A stretch of DNA of 64,000 bases. Origin: an uncultured Algibacter sp. (lineage in GTDB: Bacteria > Bacteroidota > Bacteroidia > Flavobacteriales > Flavobacteriaceae). Each line of letters opens with the position of its first letter. Within the stretch, counting starts at the first letter, position 1. Below are positions 36,886 through 45,954 of this stretch, piece after piece. The notes beneath the pieces were generated by a model, which worked only from the letters and a program-made list of their open reading frames with translations, searched no databases and was not told where the DNA came from. The stretch lies in NCBI RefSeq assembly GCF_947495925.1, contig NZ_CANMAU010000001.1, positions 62,001 through 126,000 on the forward strand. The letters are read 5' to 3'. The position numbers and the translations under genes were made by a program.

Positions 36886-38175
36886 TTAAAATGAATTAAT
36901 TGAATTATCCTCAGATTTTTTACGGTTGTAAAGCTTGCCCACATAAATAGCTACTCCACCCCAAATAGCCGCTACAGTAGCCCCAATAATTCCAACAGCA
37001 GTGAGACCTAAACCAATTCCTTCGGTTAAACCTGTAAAAATCCAAGCAGTAAGCGTATCACCTCCTCTATAAACAACCACATCAATAACGGGTTTTGCTT
37101 TAAACCTCGTCTCTTTATCAACCTCTGTAAAAAGCATTTCTCGCCCTGGTTTTGTAATCGCGTAATTGCCCGCCCTTCGACTAACCTGAAGGGCTAATAA
37201 TACTAATAGTATTGGAGCAAAAGCCAAAACTAGCAAGCCTATACAAATAATTAAAGGCATTAAAGCTAGGGTATAACCCATACCTAGCTTTTTAACAATT
37301 CTCGATGTAGCAAAAAAAGCAATGCAAAATGTTAAGACATTTACAATCCAATCTATGCTTCCTAAAATTTGAGTTCGAGTTGCCCGATCATATTCTGAAA
37401 GCAAATTCTTTTGTTCAAAATACACAAACGTACTTATCATTGTATAAAGGAGAATAAATATGCCTATAGCAAGAAGATAAGGGTTGGTGATGAAGGCCTT
37501 AAATCCAGCGAACGGATTACCACCTATTTTAAACTTACTGATATCTATATTCGCATCCAGATGCTTCAATTCCCTCTCCTTAAGCTTTGAAAGATGTAAT
37601 ATTATAGGAACAGGAATTATAAGTAGCACTGATGCTACCAAAACTAGGCTGTCTGTCCCAGAAATCCCCGCAAATAACGCTGGAACTAAAGGGCCTATTA
37701 AAGCACCTGCACTTGCACCCGTTGCAATAGTAGCAAAAAGACGCCTCGCTTGATCTTTATTAAATAAATCGGACATAAAGCTCCAAAACACAGAAAGGTG
37801 AAACATCCCAAATACACTTATCCAAATGTAAAAGGATTTGTCTATAAGTATTCTATCTGAAACCGTTTTCATGAAGACATAGAAAAGAACAAAGGATACT
37901 GCAAAAAACATATAAACACTTGGTACCAAAAGCTTAAATTTAATTCTAGAAACGGCAATACCATAGAGTGCCACAACTCCAGTACTTATGAAAAAATTAA
38001 GTGTCCATAATTGACTAACTTCAGAATCTGACCAATCGCTTGCCATAGCATCTCTTACGGGTCTAAGAATATAATAGGCTATCATTAAAACAAATACAAA
38101 CAAAAATGATAAGGTTGTAGACTTAATTTCATGAGCTTCAATTTCTGTAGCTCTTTTTAACAACTTTTCTATCAT
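36886..38175 (-). CDS. ADP/ATP carrier-like or MFS transporter
   Basis: 429 residues from the ATG at 38175 (an upstream ATG at 38208 adds 11 residues). About twelve membrane helices. The segment YYILRPVRDAMASD near 35 and the ATIATGASAGALIGP stretch match the NTP/NDP exchange (Tlc-like) group of the MFS as found in free-living bacteria, where it is not an energy-parasite carrier and its cargo is unknown. It converges on the MlaF-like gene. Confidence 0.75.
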   Translation of the reverse strand: MIEKLLKRATEIEAHEIKSTTLSFLFVFVLMIAYYILRPVRDAMASDWSDSEVSQLWTLNFFISTGVVALYGIAVSRIKFKLLVPSVYMFFAVSFVLFYVFMKTVSDRILIDKSFYIWISVFGMFHLSVFWSFMSDLFNKDQARRLFATIATGASAGALIGPLVPALFAGISGTDSLVLVASVLLIIPVPIILHLSKLKERELKHLDANIDISKFKIGGNPFAGFKAFITNPYLLAIGIFILLYTMISTFVYFEQKNLLSEYDRATRTQILGSIDWIVNVLTFCIAFFATSRIVKKLGMGYTLALMPLIICIGLLVLAFAPILLVLLALQVSRRAGNYAITKPGREMLFTEVDKETRFKAKPVIDVVVYRGGDTLTAWIFTGLTEGIGLGLTAVGIIGATVAAIWGGVAIYVGKLYNRKKSEDNSINSF

Positions 38176-38272
38176 TTTTCTAAAATTTAGACTTATTATA
38201 AATGGCAATTTTTAATGCACATTAAAAACCTACCATAAAAGTTTAGATCTGTTTAAATGTGATTTATACTAT

Positions 38273-39091
38273 TTACCATGGCATAACCTTGCCGTCATTA
38301 TTTATAAAAGTACCGCTATCCTTAATAGTAAGCTTTGAAATTGTTTCAGACATAATAGCTATAGCTTCTGTTACTGATAACTTTCCATTTGGGTTCATAT
38401 CTGTCAACACACCTCCTGGGTTTATTGATACAACAATAATTTTACGATCTTCCAACCTTGCAGATAAATTTCTAGTTAACATATTTAAACCCGCTTTGCT
38501 TATACGGTAAGCATCTAAAGGACTACTTCTTTTTTGGTATGTAATGCTACCTGCTCCTGATGACAACTGTATTAACTTAGCCCCATCTTTTAAATAAGGT
38601 GCAATTGCCTGTGCAAATAATGCGGCTCCCATTGTGTTTACTCTAAAATTAGTTTCAATACCTTTTGCTGTCCAATTACCAAAATCTTCTTCAATGGTTA
38701 CACCGGCATTACTAATAGCTACATCAATTTTGATATCTTCAGCCTTTAGTTTAGTAGCTAAGCTCTTCATATCAAATTCGCTTGTTACATCCAGTTTTTG
38801 TATTATTAGATGTTTCTTATATTCTTTCTTTAATTCAATGAGAGCCGTCGACTTCTCAGGTTTACGCGCGGTAGCAATAACTTGATAACCTTTTTTTAAA
38901 AAGTGTTTAACCCAGCCAAGACCCTGTCCTCTATTCGACCCGGTTATTATTGCCGTTTTAGCCCCTCTTTTAATTTCTACAGTTAACGGTTCTAACGTAG
39001 GATTTGCAAAAGCATTAAAAGTACTTAAGCACAAAATAATCGCTGTACTTATAAAAAAAGGCCTGTAGTTTTTGTAAATAAATTTTAACAT
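38273..39091 (-). CDS. Exported SDR of C-factor type
   Basis: 272 residues. Residues 1-29 form a clear signal peptide (basic start, hydrophobic core, AFA end). The rest is a complete SDR: TGSNRGQGLG loop at 50-59, NAG at 128-130, Ser178, Tyr195 and Lys199 (YRISK). It resembles the C-factor/carbonyl reductase (CsgA-like) group. No ATG, GTG or TTG lies between the signal and the cofactor loop, so the leader is not a mis-called start. It is a clear paralog of the SDR at 41725-42432, with the GH gene between. Where it would find NAD(P) outside the cytosol is unclear. Confidence 0.85.
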   Translation of the reverse strand: MLKFIYKNYRPFFISTAIILCLSTFNAFANPTLEPLTVEIKRGAKTAIITGSNRGQGLGWVKHFLKKGYQVIATARKPEKSTALIELKKEYKKHLIIQKLDVTSEFDMKSLATKLKAEDIKIDVAISNAGVTIEEDFGNWTAKGIETNFRVNTMGAALFAQAIAPYLKDGAKLIQLSSGAGSITYQKRSSPLDAYRISKAGLNMLTRNLSARLEDRKIIVVSINPGGVLTDMNPNGKLSVTEAIAIMSETISKLTIKDSGTFINNDGKVMPW

Positions 39092-39214
39092 AATGTTTTA
39101 TTAAAATAGTTGATAACAATTAAATTTTACTTAATAACACCTATTAAGCTAAGGACAAATTAGCTAACTAAAAGCTTGTGATGATTACTCTAAAATTCTC
39201 AAACTTCAAGAAAG

Positions 39215-41638
39215 TTATTCTGGCTCTTCTAAAATAACCCCTTGTACATCTGAACTATAATCAACATAACTATGCCAAGGTCCGTTAAGCCATAACAATA
39301 CTTTGTAACCTTCATCTGTCACAATAATGGGTCGAATATTTCGGTAATTAGAATTTGATGTAATAGCCTTCCATTTAATAGTATTTATATCGTCATTAGA
39401 GGTTATAGTAGCTTCATAAATTTCATGAACACCACCCAAATCTTCACCAGTAGAAGGGTTTACATCTGTAGAAATATAAACTTTTGTTGGATTATCTGGA
39501 TCAAAAGCCATTAAGCCTGTATAACTACTCTCAACCTTGTATAAATATTTTCCAGCATAAGCTATCTCTCTATCGTTCCATTTTTCACCATCCCAAGATG
39601 CAATTCTGTATCTATGATCTTTATCATTTAAATATAGTGAATAACCAACATGAGGATTATCATTGGCGTCTTTTGCCATTGCACAGGTCCATGCACTATT
39701 AGGCACACTCTCATTTATGATAGACTTCTCTTTAGTACCACTTCCTGAATACAATTTTTCTCCTTCAGATGCCCTCAAAGACCCTTTTGAGATGTCTTTA
39801 ATTTTGGTTCCATCTACCTTATAAAACGCATTATTCTTATACTCTACATAAAACAGATTATTTCCATAATTACGGGGGTGTCCATCAGTATAAGAAACCC
39901 CAATTGTGTTTTCATCTATTTGAGAGTATCGTGCATAAGGTCTTTGACGCCCTCCTATATCACTAGTAATGAAATGGGTAGAATTACCCCAGGTTTTACC
40001 ATAATCTTCAGATGTTATAAATGAAGGATTAAACGTTAGACCGCTTCTAAAAAAATTATATAACCTATTTTCATTCTTCAAATAATAAAGATTAGTATAG
40101 GTCACTCCTCTTGTATCATTATATTCATGATGGTATTGTTTTGGTATTCCCCACTTTAAATAATCATTTGACGTTGAAATATTATAATGATGTATCTTTT
40201 CATCACCATGCTTTGCCCAAACTGCTAGTACACTTTTATCTGGTCTTTGATATAATGCGGGTACATCATGATCATCTCTTTGAAATTTTTCATGTAAAAC
40301 TAAGGCACTATCATTCTTTTCATTTTCAAGGTCATAAACCCCCAAACGCACGTCTCCACTTTGTCCGCTTAATCCTGAAATAAGTAATTTCCCATTACTA
40401 ATAATAGCACGAGGATCTTGATACCAGCACCAGCCACCATCTTTCATGAATGTTTGATGTTGCGTATCTCTTGCTAAAGGATAAAACTTATTAAGATATT
40501 TATAAAGTTCTGAGCCCGCTGCTAAAAACGCACCAATCCCGTAAACTTCTGAGTAGTCCTTAAAACTCAACCCTGGTGCTGCACCAATTGGTTGAACATA
40601 GCCTAGCATACCATCTTCATTAACACACTCTTCTAATGCTTTCCACGCTCTAAATAAAACAGGCTCATAAGTTTCTTTATCTAATAACCCATTATTTATA
40701 CCCCAAGCAATTCCATAAGTGAAAAAAGAAGAGCCACTAGTTTCAATATTGGGGTATGTATTTAAATCACCTAATAATCCTGCTGACCAAGTACCATCTG
40801 GTCTTTGACTGCTTTTTATAGTTTCGGCAATTTGCTTAAAAATGGTTTCATAAAAAGGCTTATGCTCCCAATTTTTCGGCATATCAGGAATCATAAGTGC
40901 TAAACCTCCAAAAACCCATCCATTGCCCCTAGCCCAGAATAGTTTTTCACCATTTTTTTCTATTCTCTTAAGATAGGACTTATCCCTAAAAAATAAATGA
41001 TTTTCTTCATCCCATAATTCATTATATGTTTTTAAATATTGAGTATGCATGTACTCCAAATAAATACTGTCTTTTGTTACTTTAGAAAGACCAGCCCAAA
41101 CAGGTGGTGCCATAAAAAGAGCGTCACACCAATCCCAATGATAATTATCGGCTTTATCACTTTCTATTATAGAATCAAACCTATTTTCTATTGGTTTTAT
41201 GGAGACAAATCTTCTCAATCTATGATGATTCTTGAGATTCAAATACAATTGTCCAACGGCATGATCATCTGCATGATACATACGCTTATAAAGTTTCCAA
41301 TTATTTTTTTCACCTAAACTAGCAAGCCAATTAATATATTTGGGATAATGAGACACTTCACTCAACTGAAACATACCTACATAAAGGGCTGCATTAGTCC
41401 ATTCTAATTCATGGTGCTTATCTCTGTTATGCCAACTTTTGCGTTCTTCCTTAACAGGCAACGCTCTATATTTACCCATTTCCTCAAAAGTATCTATTTG
41501 CCAATTAGCAACTTTCTCAGTAAGTTTCAGCACCTCTTTTGCCAATGGCGCCTTAATAGATTTTTCAGAAGTACAACTAATTAATGTACATTGACTTATT
41601 AAAAAAACAAATACTACAGTAGTTTTACTGAAATTCAT
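39215..41638 (-). CDS. GH88/GH105-BNR fusion lipoprotein
   Basis: 807 residues. A lipobox (LISC, Cys22) makes it an envelope lipoprotein. Residues about 30-383 form an (alpha/alpha)6 barrel of the GH88/GH105 family, with Asp124/Asp125 (HADDHA), Asp172 (WCDALFMAPP) and the RGNGWVFGG motif near 237. Such enzymes remove unsaturated uronic acid from the ends of lyase products. Residues about 395-807 form a BNR-type beta-propeller that starts GGWCWYQDPRAI. That fold is found in sialidase-like proteins and some ulvan lyases, so the protein may combine lyase and hydrolase steps. No SusC/SusD pair is close. Confidence 0.8.
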   Translation of the reverse strand: MNFSKTTVVFVFLISQCTLISCTSEKSIKAPLAKEVLKLTEKVANWQIDTFEEMGKYRALPVKEERKSWHNRDKHHELEWTNAALYVGMFQLSEVSHYPKYINWLASLGEKNNWKLYKRMYHADDHAVGQLYLNLKNHHRLRRFVSIKPIENRFDSIIESDKADNYHWDWCDALFMAPPVWAGLSKVTKDSIYLEYMHTQYLKTYNELWDEENHLFFRDKSYLKRIEKNGEKLFWARGNGWVFGGLALMIPDMPKNWEHKPFYETIFKQIAETIKSSQRPDGTWSAGLLGDLNTYPNIETSGSSFFTYGIAWGINNGLLDKETYEPVLFRAWKALEECVNEDGMLGYVQPIGAAPGLSFKDYSEVYGIGAFLAAGSELYKYLNKFYPLARDTQHQTFMKDGGWCWYQDPRAIISNGKLLISGLSGQSGDVRLGVYDLENEKNDSALVLHEKFQRDDHDVPALYQRPDKSVLAVWAKHGDEKIHHYNISTSNDYLKWGIPKQYHHEYNDTRGVTYTNLYYLKNENRLYNFFRSGLTFNPSFITSEDYGKTWGNSTHFITSDIGGRQRPYARYSQIDENTIGVSYTDGHPRNYGNNLFYVEYKNNAFYKVDGTKIKDISKGSLRASEGEKLYSGSGTKEKSIINESVPNSAWTCAMAKDANDNPHVGYSLYLNDKDHRYRIASWDGEKWNDREIAYAGKYLYKVESSYTGLMAFDPDNPTKVYISTDVNPSTGEDLGGVHEIYEATITSNDDINTIKWKAITSNSNYRNIRPIIVTDEGYKVLLWLNGPWHSYVDYSSDVQGVILEEPE

Positions 41639-41724
41639 AATTAAATATTAACATGCTTTAAACAATGTAAACCATCGTAAAGTTAGATTTTATTTTTCAG
41701 ATAAAAAATTAACAAAACAGCTTT

Positions 41725-42432
41725 CTACCAAGGTAGTTCCTCTCCATTTTCAGACAAGAACTTTCCGTTATCTTTTAAGGTTAATTTCTCAATTACAATT
41801 CCAAGTTTAAAAATAGCTTCATCTATAGTTAATGTGGCCTCTTCACCACCCATATCCGTTTTTACCCAACCTGGGCTTAATGCTAAAACAATTATTTTTT
41901 TAGATTGAACCTTATTTGCTAACCGTCTACTGAAACTATTTAGAGCAGCTTTACTCATGGCATATGCATCTAGTCCTATTTCAGGATTTATATTAAGTGC
42001 TATTGATCCTAAACCAGAGGATATATTGATTAATTTCCCATGTGGTTTTATAAGTGGTAAAATTATTTGTGAAAAAAGAGCAACACCAATGGTATTCGTT
42101 TTAAAAATATCCTCAAAGGTATTAGAAGACCAACTTCCTAGATTTTGTTCAATACAGATACCAGCATTATTAATTACTATATCAAATTTTAAACTTTCAA
42201 CCTTTTTAGAAAAATGAGTTAGAGAGGTTTCTTTAGAAACGTCTAATATTTCAATTTGTAAATTATCTTTATGTAATTTAAAAAGTGAATTTAGGTATAA
42301 ACTTTTATCAATATTTCTTATACACGCTATGACTTGACACCCTTTATTAAGATAATAATTAACGAAGCCCAAACCTAAACCCCGATTTGCACCAGTAACC
42401 AAAATCTTAAGATCAAGTTCTTGAGATATCAT
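41725..42432 (-). CDS. Cytosolic SDR of C-factor type
   Basis: 235 residues. TGANRGLGLG near residue 14, NNAG near 88 and YAMSK near 157 are the cofactor and catalytic motifs. It ends GEELPW, as the exported paralog ends GKVMPW, and the two align along their length; this one lacks a signal peptide. It starts 12 bases after the DUF389 gene stop, so it may end the sprT-manC-DUF389 operon. Substrate unknown. Confidence 0.85.
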   Translation of the reverse strand: MISQELDLKILVTGANRGLGLGFVNYYLNKGCQVIACIRNIDKSLYLNSLFKLHKDNLQIEILDVSKETSLTHFSKKVESLKFDIVINNAGICIEQNLGSWSSNTFEDIFKTNTIGVALFSQIILPLIKPHGKLINISSGLGSIALNINPEIGLDAYAMSKAALNSFSRRLANKVQSKKIIVLALSPGWVKTDMGGEEATLTIDEAIFKLGIVIEKLTLKDNGKFLSENGEELPW

Positions 42433-42444
42433 ACATTCGTTCTT

Positions 42445-43920
42445 CTAATTCAATCGATTTACAACTAAGGTATCTAAGTTTAGTTTTTGTTTAAATAGTT
42501 TTTCTAACACCTCAGTATTCTTCTTTCTTTCTTTCTCTTTTGTTTTAGACTTATCCCATTTCACATAAAAAACGGAGATTGTATCTTTTTTAGAAAAATT
42601 AGTAGAAACAACGTTGGCATATGAAATCTCTTCCAAGGTCTCATAAACAATTTTAACCTCTTTAGTCAGTTCATCAAATGACGAATAACTTTTATCTATT
42701 TTTGAAAGCCGTCTAACCTTTTTTTGCAAATAACTAATTTGCTGCGTCTGAGATAGCAAGTCCAAAGAATCACGTGTTCTTAACTCTTCCATATAACGCA
42801 TATTATCAAGGTTCTTACTTTTATTTTGGTTGACAATTAATTCTGTATTATTTAGAGAACGATAGTCTTTTAGCCTACTTCTTAATAGACTAATTGAGGT
42901 CTCAGGAATTTCGTCTAAACCAAAAGTATTTAATTCTATGGTAGATATTTCATCATCGCCATAAATATAAGATGCGTTTTTTTTAATAAACTCAGAATGC
43001 GGTAATTCAGAAAGTTCTTTTTTTATAAAAGCTGCAGCATCTCTTTGAAAATTACTTTCATCTAAAACAATTAAAAAAGTCCAAATAGCAGGTATCATAA
43101 CTACTATTGCCAAAATGGTTGCTACTCTCGAAATAAGTAAACGCTTTTTTGAATTTGCGTACTTACGCATTGGAAACCTAAGTAGTTTTAGTACCAAAAA
43201 TGTGGCCAGGGCTATGAAAATTGTATTTATTGTAAACAAATACATAGCCTGTCCAAAATAAATAAAATTACCTTTTGCTAATCCATAACCGGCAGTACAC
43301 AAAGGTGGCATCAATGCTGTCGCAATAGCAACTCCAAATATTACTGACGCAATAGTTCCTTTTTTAGTACGTGCAATTATTAAAGCTAAACCTCCAAAAA
43401 AGGCAATTAAAACATCTCGAATATCAGGTCTTACTCTACCTAAAAGTTCGGAAGTATCCTCGCTTAAAGGAAATAACCAAAAAAACATAAAGGCTGTTAT
43501 TAAACTCAAAACTATCATAGTAGCTAAGTTTATTAAGGATTTTTTCAGTGTATCAATATCATTAATAGCTATTGAAAGGCCTACACCTAAAATTGGTCCC
43601 ATCAATGGAGAGATTAACATTGCCCCAATTACAACCGCTGTAGAGTTAGCATTTAATCCTATGGAAGCCACAAATATTGAGCATACCAAAATCCAAGCAG
43701 TTGCCCCCTTAAAAGAAATATCTCCCTTTATCGCTTGAATTGTAGCATCCCTATCTGTATCATCTCTAAAATCTAATAGTTCCTTAAGAAATTGTACAAC
43801 GCTCTGGAATAATCCATGAGCATCTTTTTGTACAGCTTTTTTAGAAGCTTCTACTGTTTTTGTTTTCCCAGATTCGGAAGACTCTTCCTCAGAAAAATTA
43901 AATTTACTTTCTTCATTCAT
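42445..43920 (-). CDS. DUF389 (TIGR00341-like) membrane protein
   Basis: 491 residues. The N-terminal half has about six membrane helices with the family core KGATAWILVCSIFVASIGLN and VIGAMLISPLMGPILGVGL. The C-terminal 200 residues are hydrophilic, with a possible coiled coil (SLDLLSQTQQISYLQKKVRRL). Function is unknown in the family; it lies between the manC gene (6 bases upstream) and an SDR gene (12 bases downstream). Confidence 0.85.
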   Translation of the reverse strand: MNEESKFNFSEEESSESGKTKTVEASKKAVQKDAHGLFQSVVQFLKELLDFRDDTDRDATIQAIKGDISFKGATAWILVCSIFVASIGLNANSTAVVIGAMLISPLMGPILGVGLSIAINDIDTLKKSLINLATMIVLSLITAFMFFWLFPLSEDTSELLGRVRPDIRDVLIAFFGGLALIIARTKKGTIASVIFGVAIATALMPPLCTAGYGLAKGNFIYFGQAMYLFTINTIFIALATFLVLKLLRFPMRKYANSKKRLLISRVATILAIVVMIPAIWTFLIVLDESNFQRDAAAFIKKELSELPHSEFIKKNASYIYGDDEISTIELNTFGLDEIPETSISLLRSRLKDYRSLNNTELIVNQNKSKNLDNMRYMEELRTRDSLDLLSQTQQISYLQKKVRRLSKIDKSYSSFDELTKEVKIVYETLEEISYANVVSTNFSKKDTISVFYVKWDKSKTKEKERKKNTEVLEKLFKQKLNLDTLVVNRLN

Positions 43921-43926
43921 AATTAT

Positions 43927-45006
43927 TTATCCATACTGTTCTCCATATTTGTTCTTTACACTTTGAAGAACCTTTTTTATATCCTGCTCTTTGGTTTTAG
44001 GAAAGATAAGCAAAACTTCATCTTTATCCACAATTATATAATCTTTCAACCCATCTATAACAACAATCTTATCGTTTTTAGTTCGAATCATATTTCCCGA
44101 TGAATCCTCCGCTAGAGTTCTAGCGTTTACTACTGCATTGTCAGTTTCATCTTTATCAAGTTTGTCATAAAGACTTCCCCAGGTCCCAAGGTCATTCCAA
44201 TCGAATTCTGCTGTAATAACATAAACATTTTTAGAGGTTTCCATAATCGCATAATCAACCGAAATATTCTCAGCTTTAGGGTAATTCTCTTTGATAAATT
44301 CAGCTTCTAAACTAGTATTATATGAAGGTATTCCTAATTCAAAAAGCTCAAAGAGCTCTGGCTGATTCTTTTGAAAAGCATGAACAACACTTTTTACACT
44401 CCACATGAAAATCCCAGCATTCCATAAAAAATTACCTTGATTTATAAATTCTTTTGCGGTTTCATAATTTGGTTTTTCCCTAAACTGATTAACTGATTTT
44501 ATATCTTTATTTGAAGACTTGTCAAACTCGATATAACCATACCCCGTATTTGGAAAGGTAGGCTGAATACCTAAAGTCATTAAAGCATCATTTTGAGAAC
44601 AGAAATCGAAGGCTTGCTGTACATTTTTAGAGAAGGTTTGCTCGTCTTCAATCCAATGATCACTTGGTGCTACAATCATAACCGCATCTTCATTCTCTTT
44701 TTGAATTTTTAAAGACGCATATAAAATACATGGTGCTGTATTACGCATTGCAGGCTCTAAAACCACTTGTCTCTGAGTCACTTCGGGAAGTTGCTCTAAA
44801 ACTAAATCATTATAACGCTCATTAGTTAAAATAAATATATTTTCTTTTGGAATGAGCTTAGATAATCGCTGAAATGTTTTTTGAATAAGAGTATCTCCAG
44901 TTCCCAGCATATCATGAAACTGTTTTGGAAAATCTTGTGTGCTTATTGGCCAAAACCTAGATCCTACTCCCCCAGCCATTAATATGGCATAATAATTTTT
45001 ATTCAT
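43927..45006 (-). CDS. manC: Mannose-1-phosphate guanylyltransferase
   Basis: 359 residues. AGGVGSRFWPIS near residue 11 is the nucleotide-binding signature; VAPSDHWIED near 113, FREKPNYETA and NAGIFMW are also typical. It makes GDP-mannose from mannose-1-phosphate and GTP for glycan synthesis. It lacks the C-terminal isomerase domain of the bifunctional form. It follows sprT after 10 bases and precedes the DUF389 gene. Confidence 0.9.
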   Translation of the reverse strand: MNKNYYAILMAGGVGSRFWPISTQDFPKQFHDMLGTGDTLIQKTFQRLSKLIPKENIFILTNERYNDLVLEQLPEVTQRQVVLEPAMRNTAPCILYASLKIQKENEDAVMIVAPSDHWIEDEQTFSKNVQQAFDFCSQNDALMTLGIQPTFPNTGYGYIEFDKSSNKDIKSVNQFREKPNYETAKEFINQGNFLWNAGIFMWSVKSVVHAFQKNQPELFELFELGIPSYNTSLEAEFIKENYPKAENISVDYAIMETSKNVYVITAEFDWNDLGTWGSLYDKLDKDETDNAVVNARTLAEDSSGNMIRTKNDKIVVIDGLKDYIIVDKDEVLLIFPKTKEQDIKKVLQSVKNKYGEQYG

Positions 45007-45016
45007 TTCGTTTATT

Positions 45017-45610
45017 TTACATCAATTCTACTTCTGCATTAGGATTAAATAAATACACTTTCCCAGAATTCAACTCAACGCACTCATATCGTTTTACTCG
45101 TTTTTTGCCCATTTTAAAGACCTTACCATTATATAATTTGAAATGGTTCCCTAACGGTACCTCAAAAATAAATGTTTTATCGTTAGGTTCATCAAATTGT
45201 TTCAAAGCTAAGGCTAGTTTAATATCTGTATCGCTACTTGCTTTGGGGTTCTTAAAATGACTGGCTAGTAGGGGCAATAATTCAATTGAGAATATATCGG
45301 GATTTAAAAAAGGTAGCATTAAACGTTGAAATGTGCGCTTCCATTCTATACCATGCGGTTTAATAAACTTTCCATAAACTTTATAAGCTTCGTAATGAGC
45401 CACCTCATGAATTAGTGTTATCAAAAACCTATATGGGTTTAAGTTAGAATTGATGGTTATTTGATGCTTCCCATTTGGCAAACGTATATAATCTCCATGA
45501 CGAGTTTTCCGCTCTTTTTTAATTTTTATGGTTAGATTATCATCCTCCAAAAGTTTTAAAACTTGAGATAATGCGTTTTTTGGAATATAATCTTTGAGCC
45601 TAATGCACAT
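45017..45610 (-). CDS. SprT-like zinc metallopeptidase
   Basis: 197 residues if the ATG at 45610 is used. The ATG at 45619 lies inside an exact TAnnTTTG box, so the inner ATG is preferred. The zinc motif HEVAH is at 68-72 from this start, with a later His in KPHGIEWK as the likely third ligand. SprT-like (SPRTN/WSS1 superfamily) proteins can act on proteins crosslinked to DNA, but bacterial SprT roles are little known. First gene of the sprT-manC-DUF389-SDR operon. Confidence 0.82.
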   Translation of the reverse strand: MCIRLKDYIPKNALSQVLKLLEDDNLTIKIKKERKTRHGDYIRLPNGKHQITINSNLNPYRFLITLIHEVAHYEAYKVYGKFIKPHGIEWKRTFQRLMLPFLNPDIFSIELLPLLASHFKNPKASSDTDIKLALALKQFDEPNDKTFIFEVPLGNHFKLYNGKVFKMGKKRVKRYECVELNSGKVYLFNPNAEVELM

Positions 45611-45616
45611 GTTGAG

Positions 45617-45624
45617 CAAAAATA
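45617..45624 (-). promoter_or_regulatory. Candidate -7 box of the sprT operon
   Basis: Reverse-strand TATTTTTG followed by C; exact TAnnTTTG, 6 bases before the ATG at 45610. It decides the start choice and predicts a very short leader. Confidence 0.4.
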
Positions 45625-45675
45625 ATAATTTAACTGGACTTAAGTTATGCGAATAATAGATGTTCCTACGCTATT

Positions 45676-45856
45676 TCAATATCCTTTATACCCCTTGGGT
45701 AAAAAGTTTTCATGCAAATTAATAAAATACAATAAGAGCGCTTCCTTGATATGGGAAAGAGCAAACTCTACTTGGGGTTTCGTCTCATCATATTCAAAAT
45801 CAACCACTTTTTCTTTTGTACATGAGCTAAATAATAATAAAAAAACTGCCTCTCAT
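45676..45856 (-). pseudogene. Frameshifted lipoprotein gene remnant
   Basis: The ATG at 45856 opens MRGSFF and stops after nine codons. If one base is removed from a seven-base T run (reverse strand; A7 at 45839-45845), the frame reads MRGSFLLLFSSCTKEK, a short lipoprotein signal, and continues for about 47 more residues (EYDETKPQVEFALSHIKEAL) to a TGA at 45676. The QVEFALSHIKEAL part resembles the start of exported glycoside hydrolases of the alpha-glucuronidase type, but that is weak. The rest of such a protein is absent, so this looks like a decayed 5' piece. A forward frame over the same bases is not convincing. Confidence 0.5.
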
Positions 45857-45954
45857 AATTGTATTTGTAAGTTGATTTCTTAAATACAACAAAACTAATA
45901 GCTATTGAAATATGGAAAAGACGCTTTCTAGAAGTAAAACAAGATAATTAAAAG

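Noticed and set aside
45647-45883. 78-codon forward frame upstream of sprT
   Set aside because: The opposite strand reads as a lipoprotein remnant with sensible residues; the forward reading shows no domain or signal.
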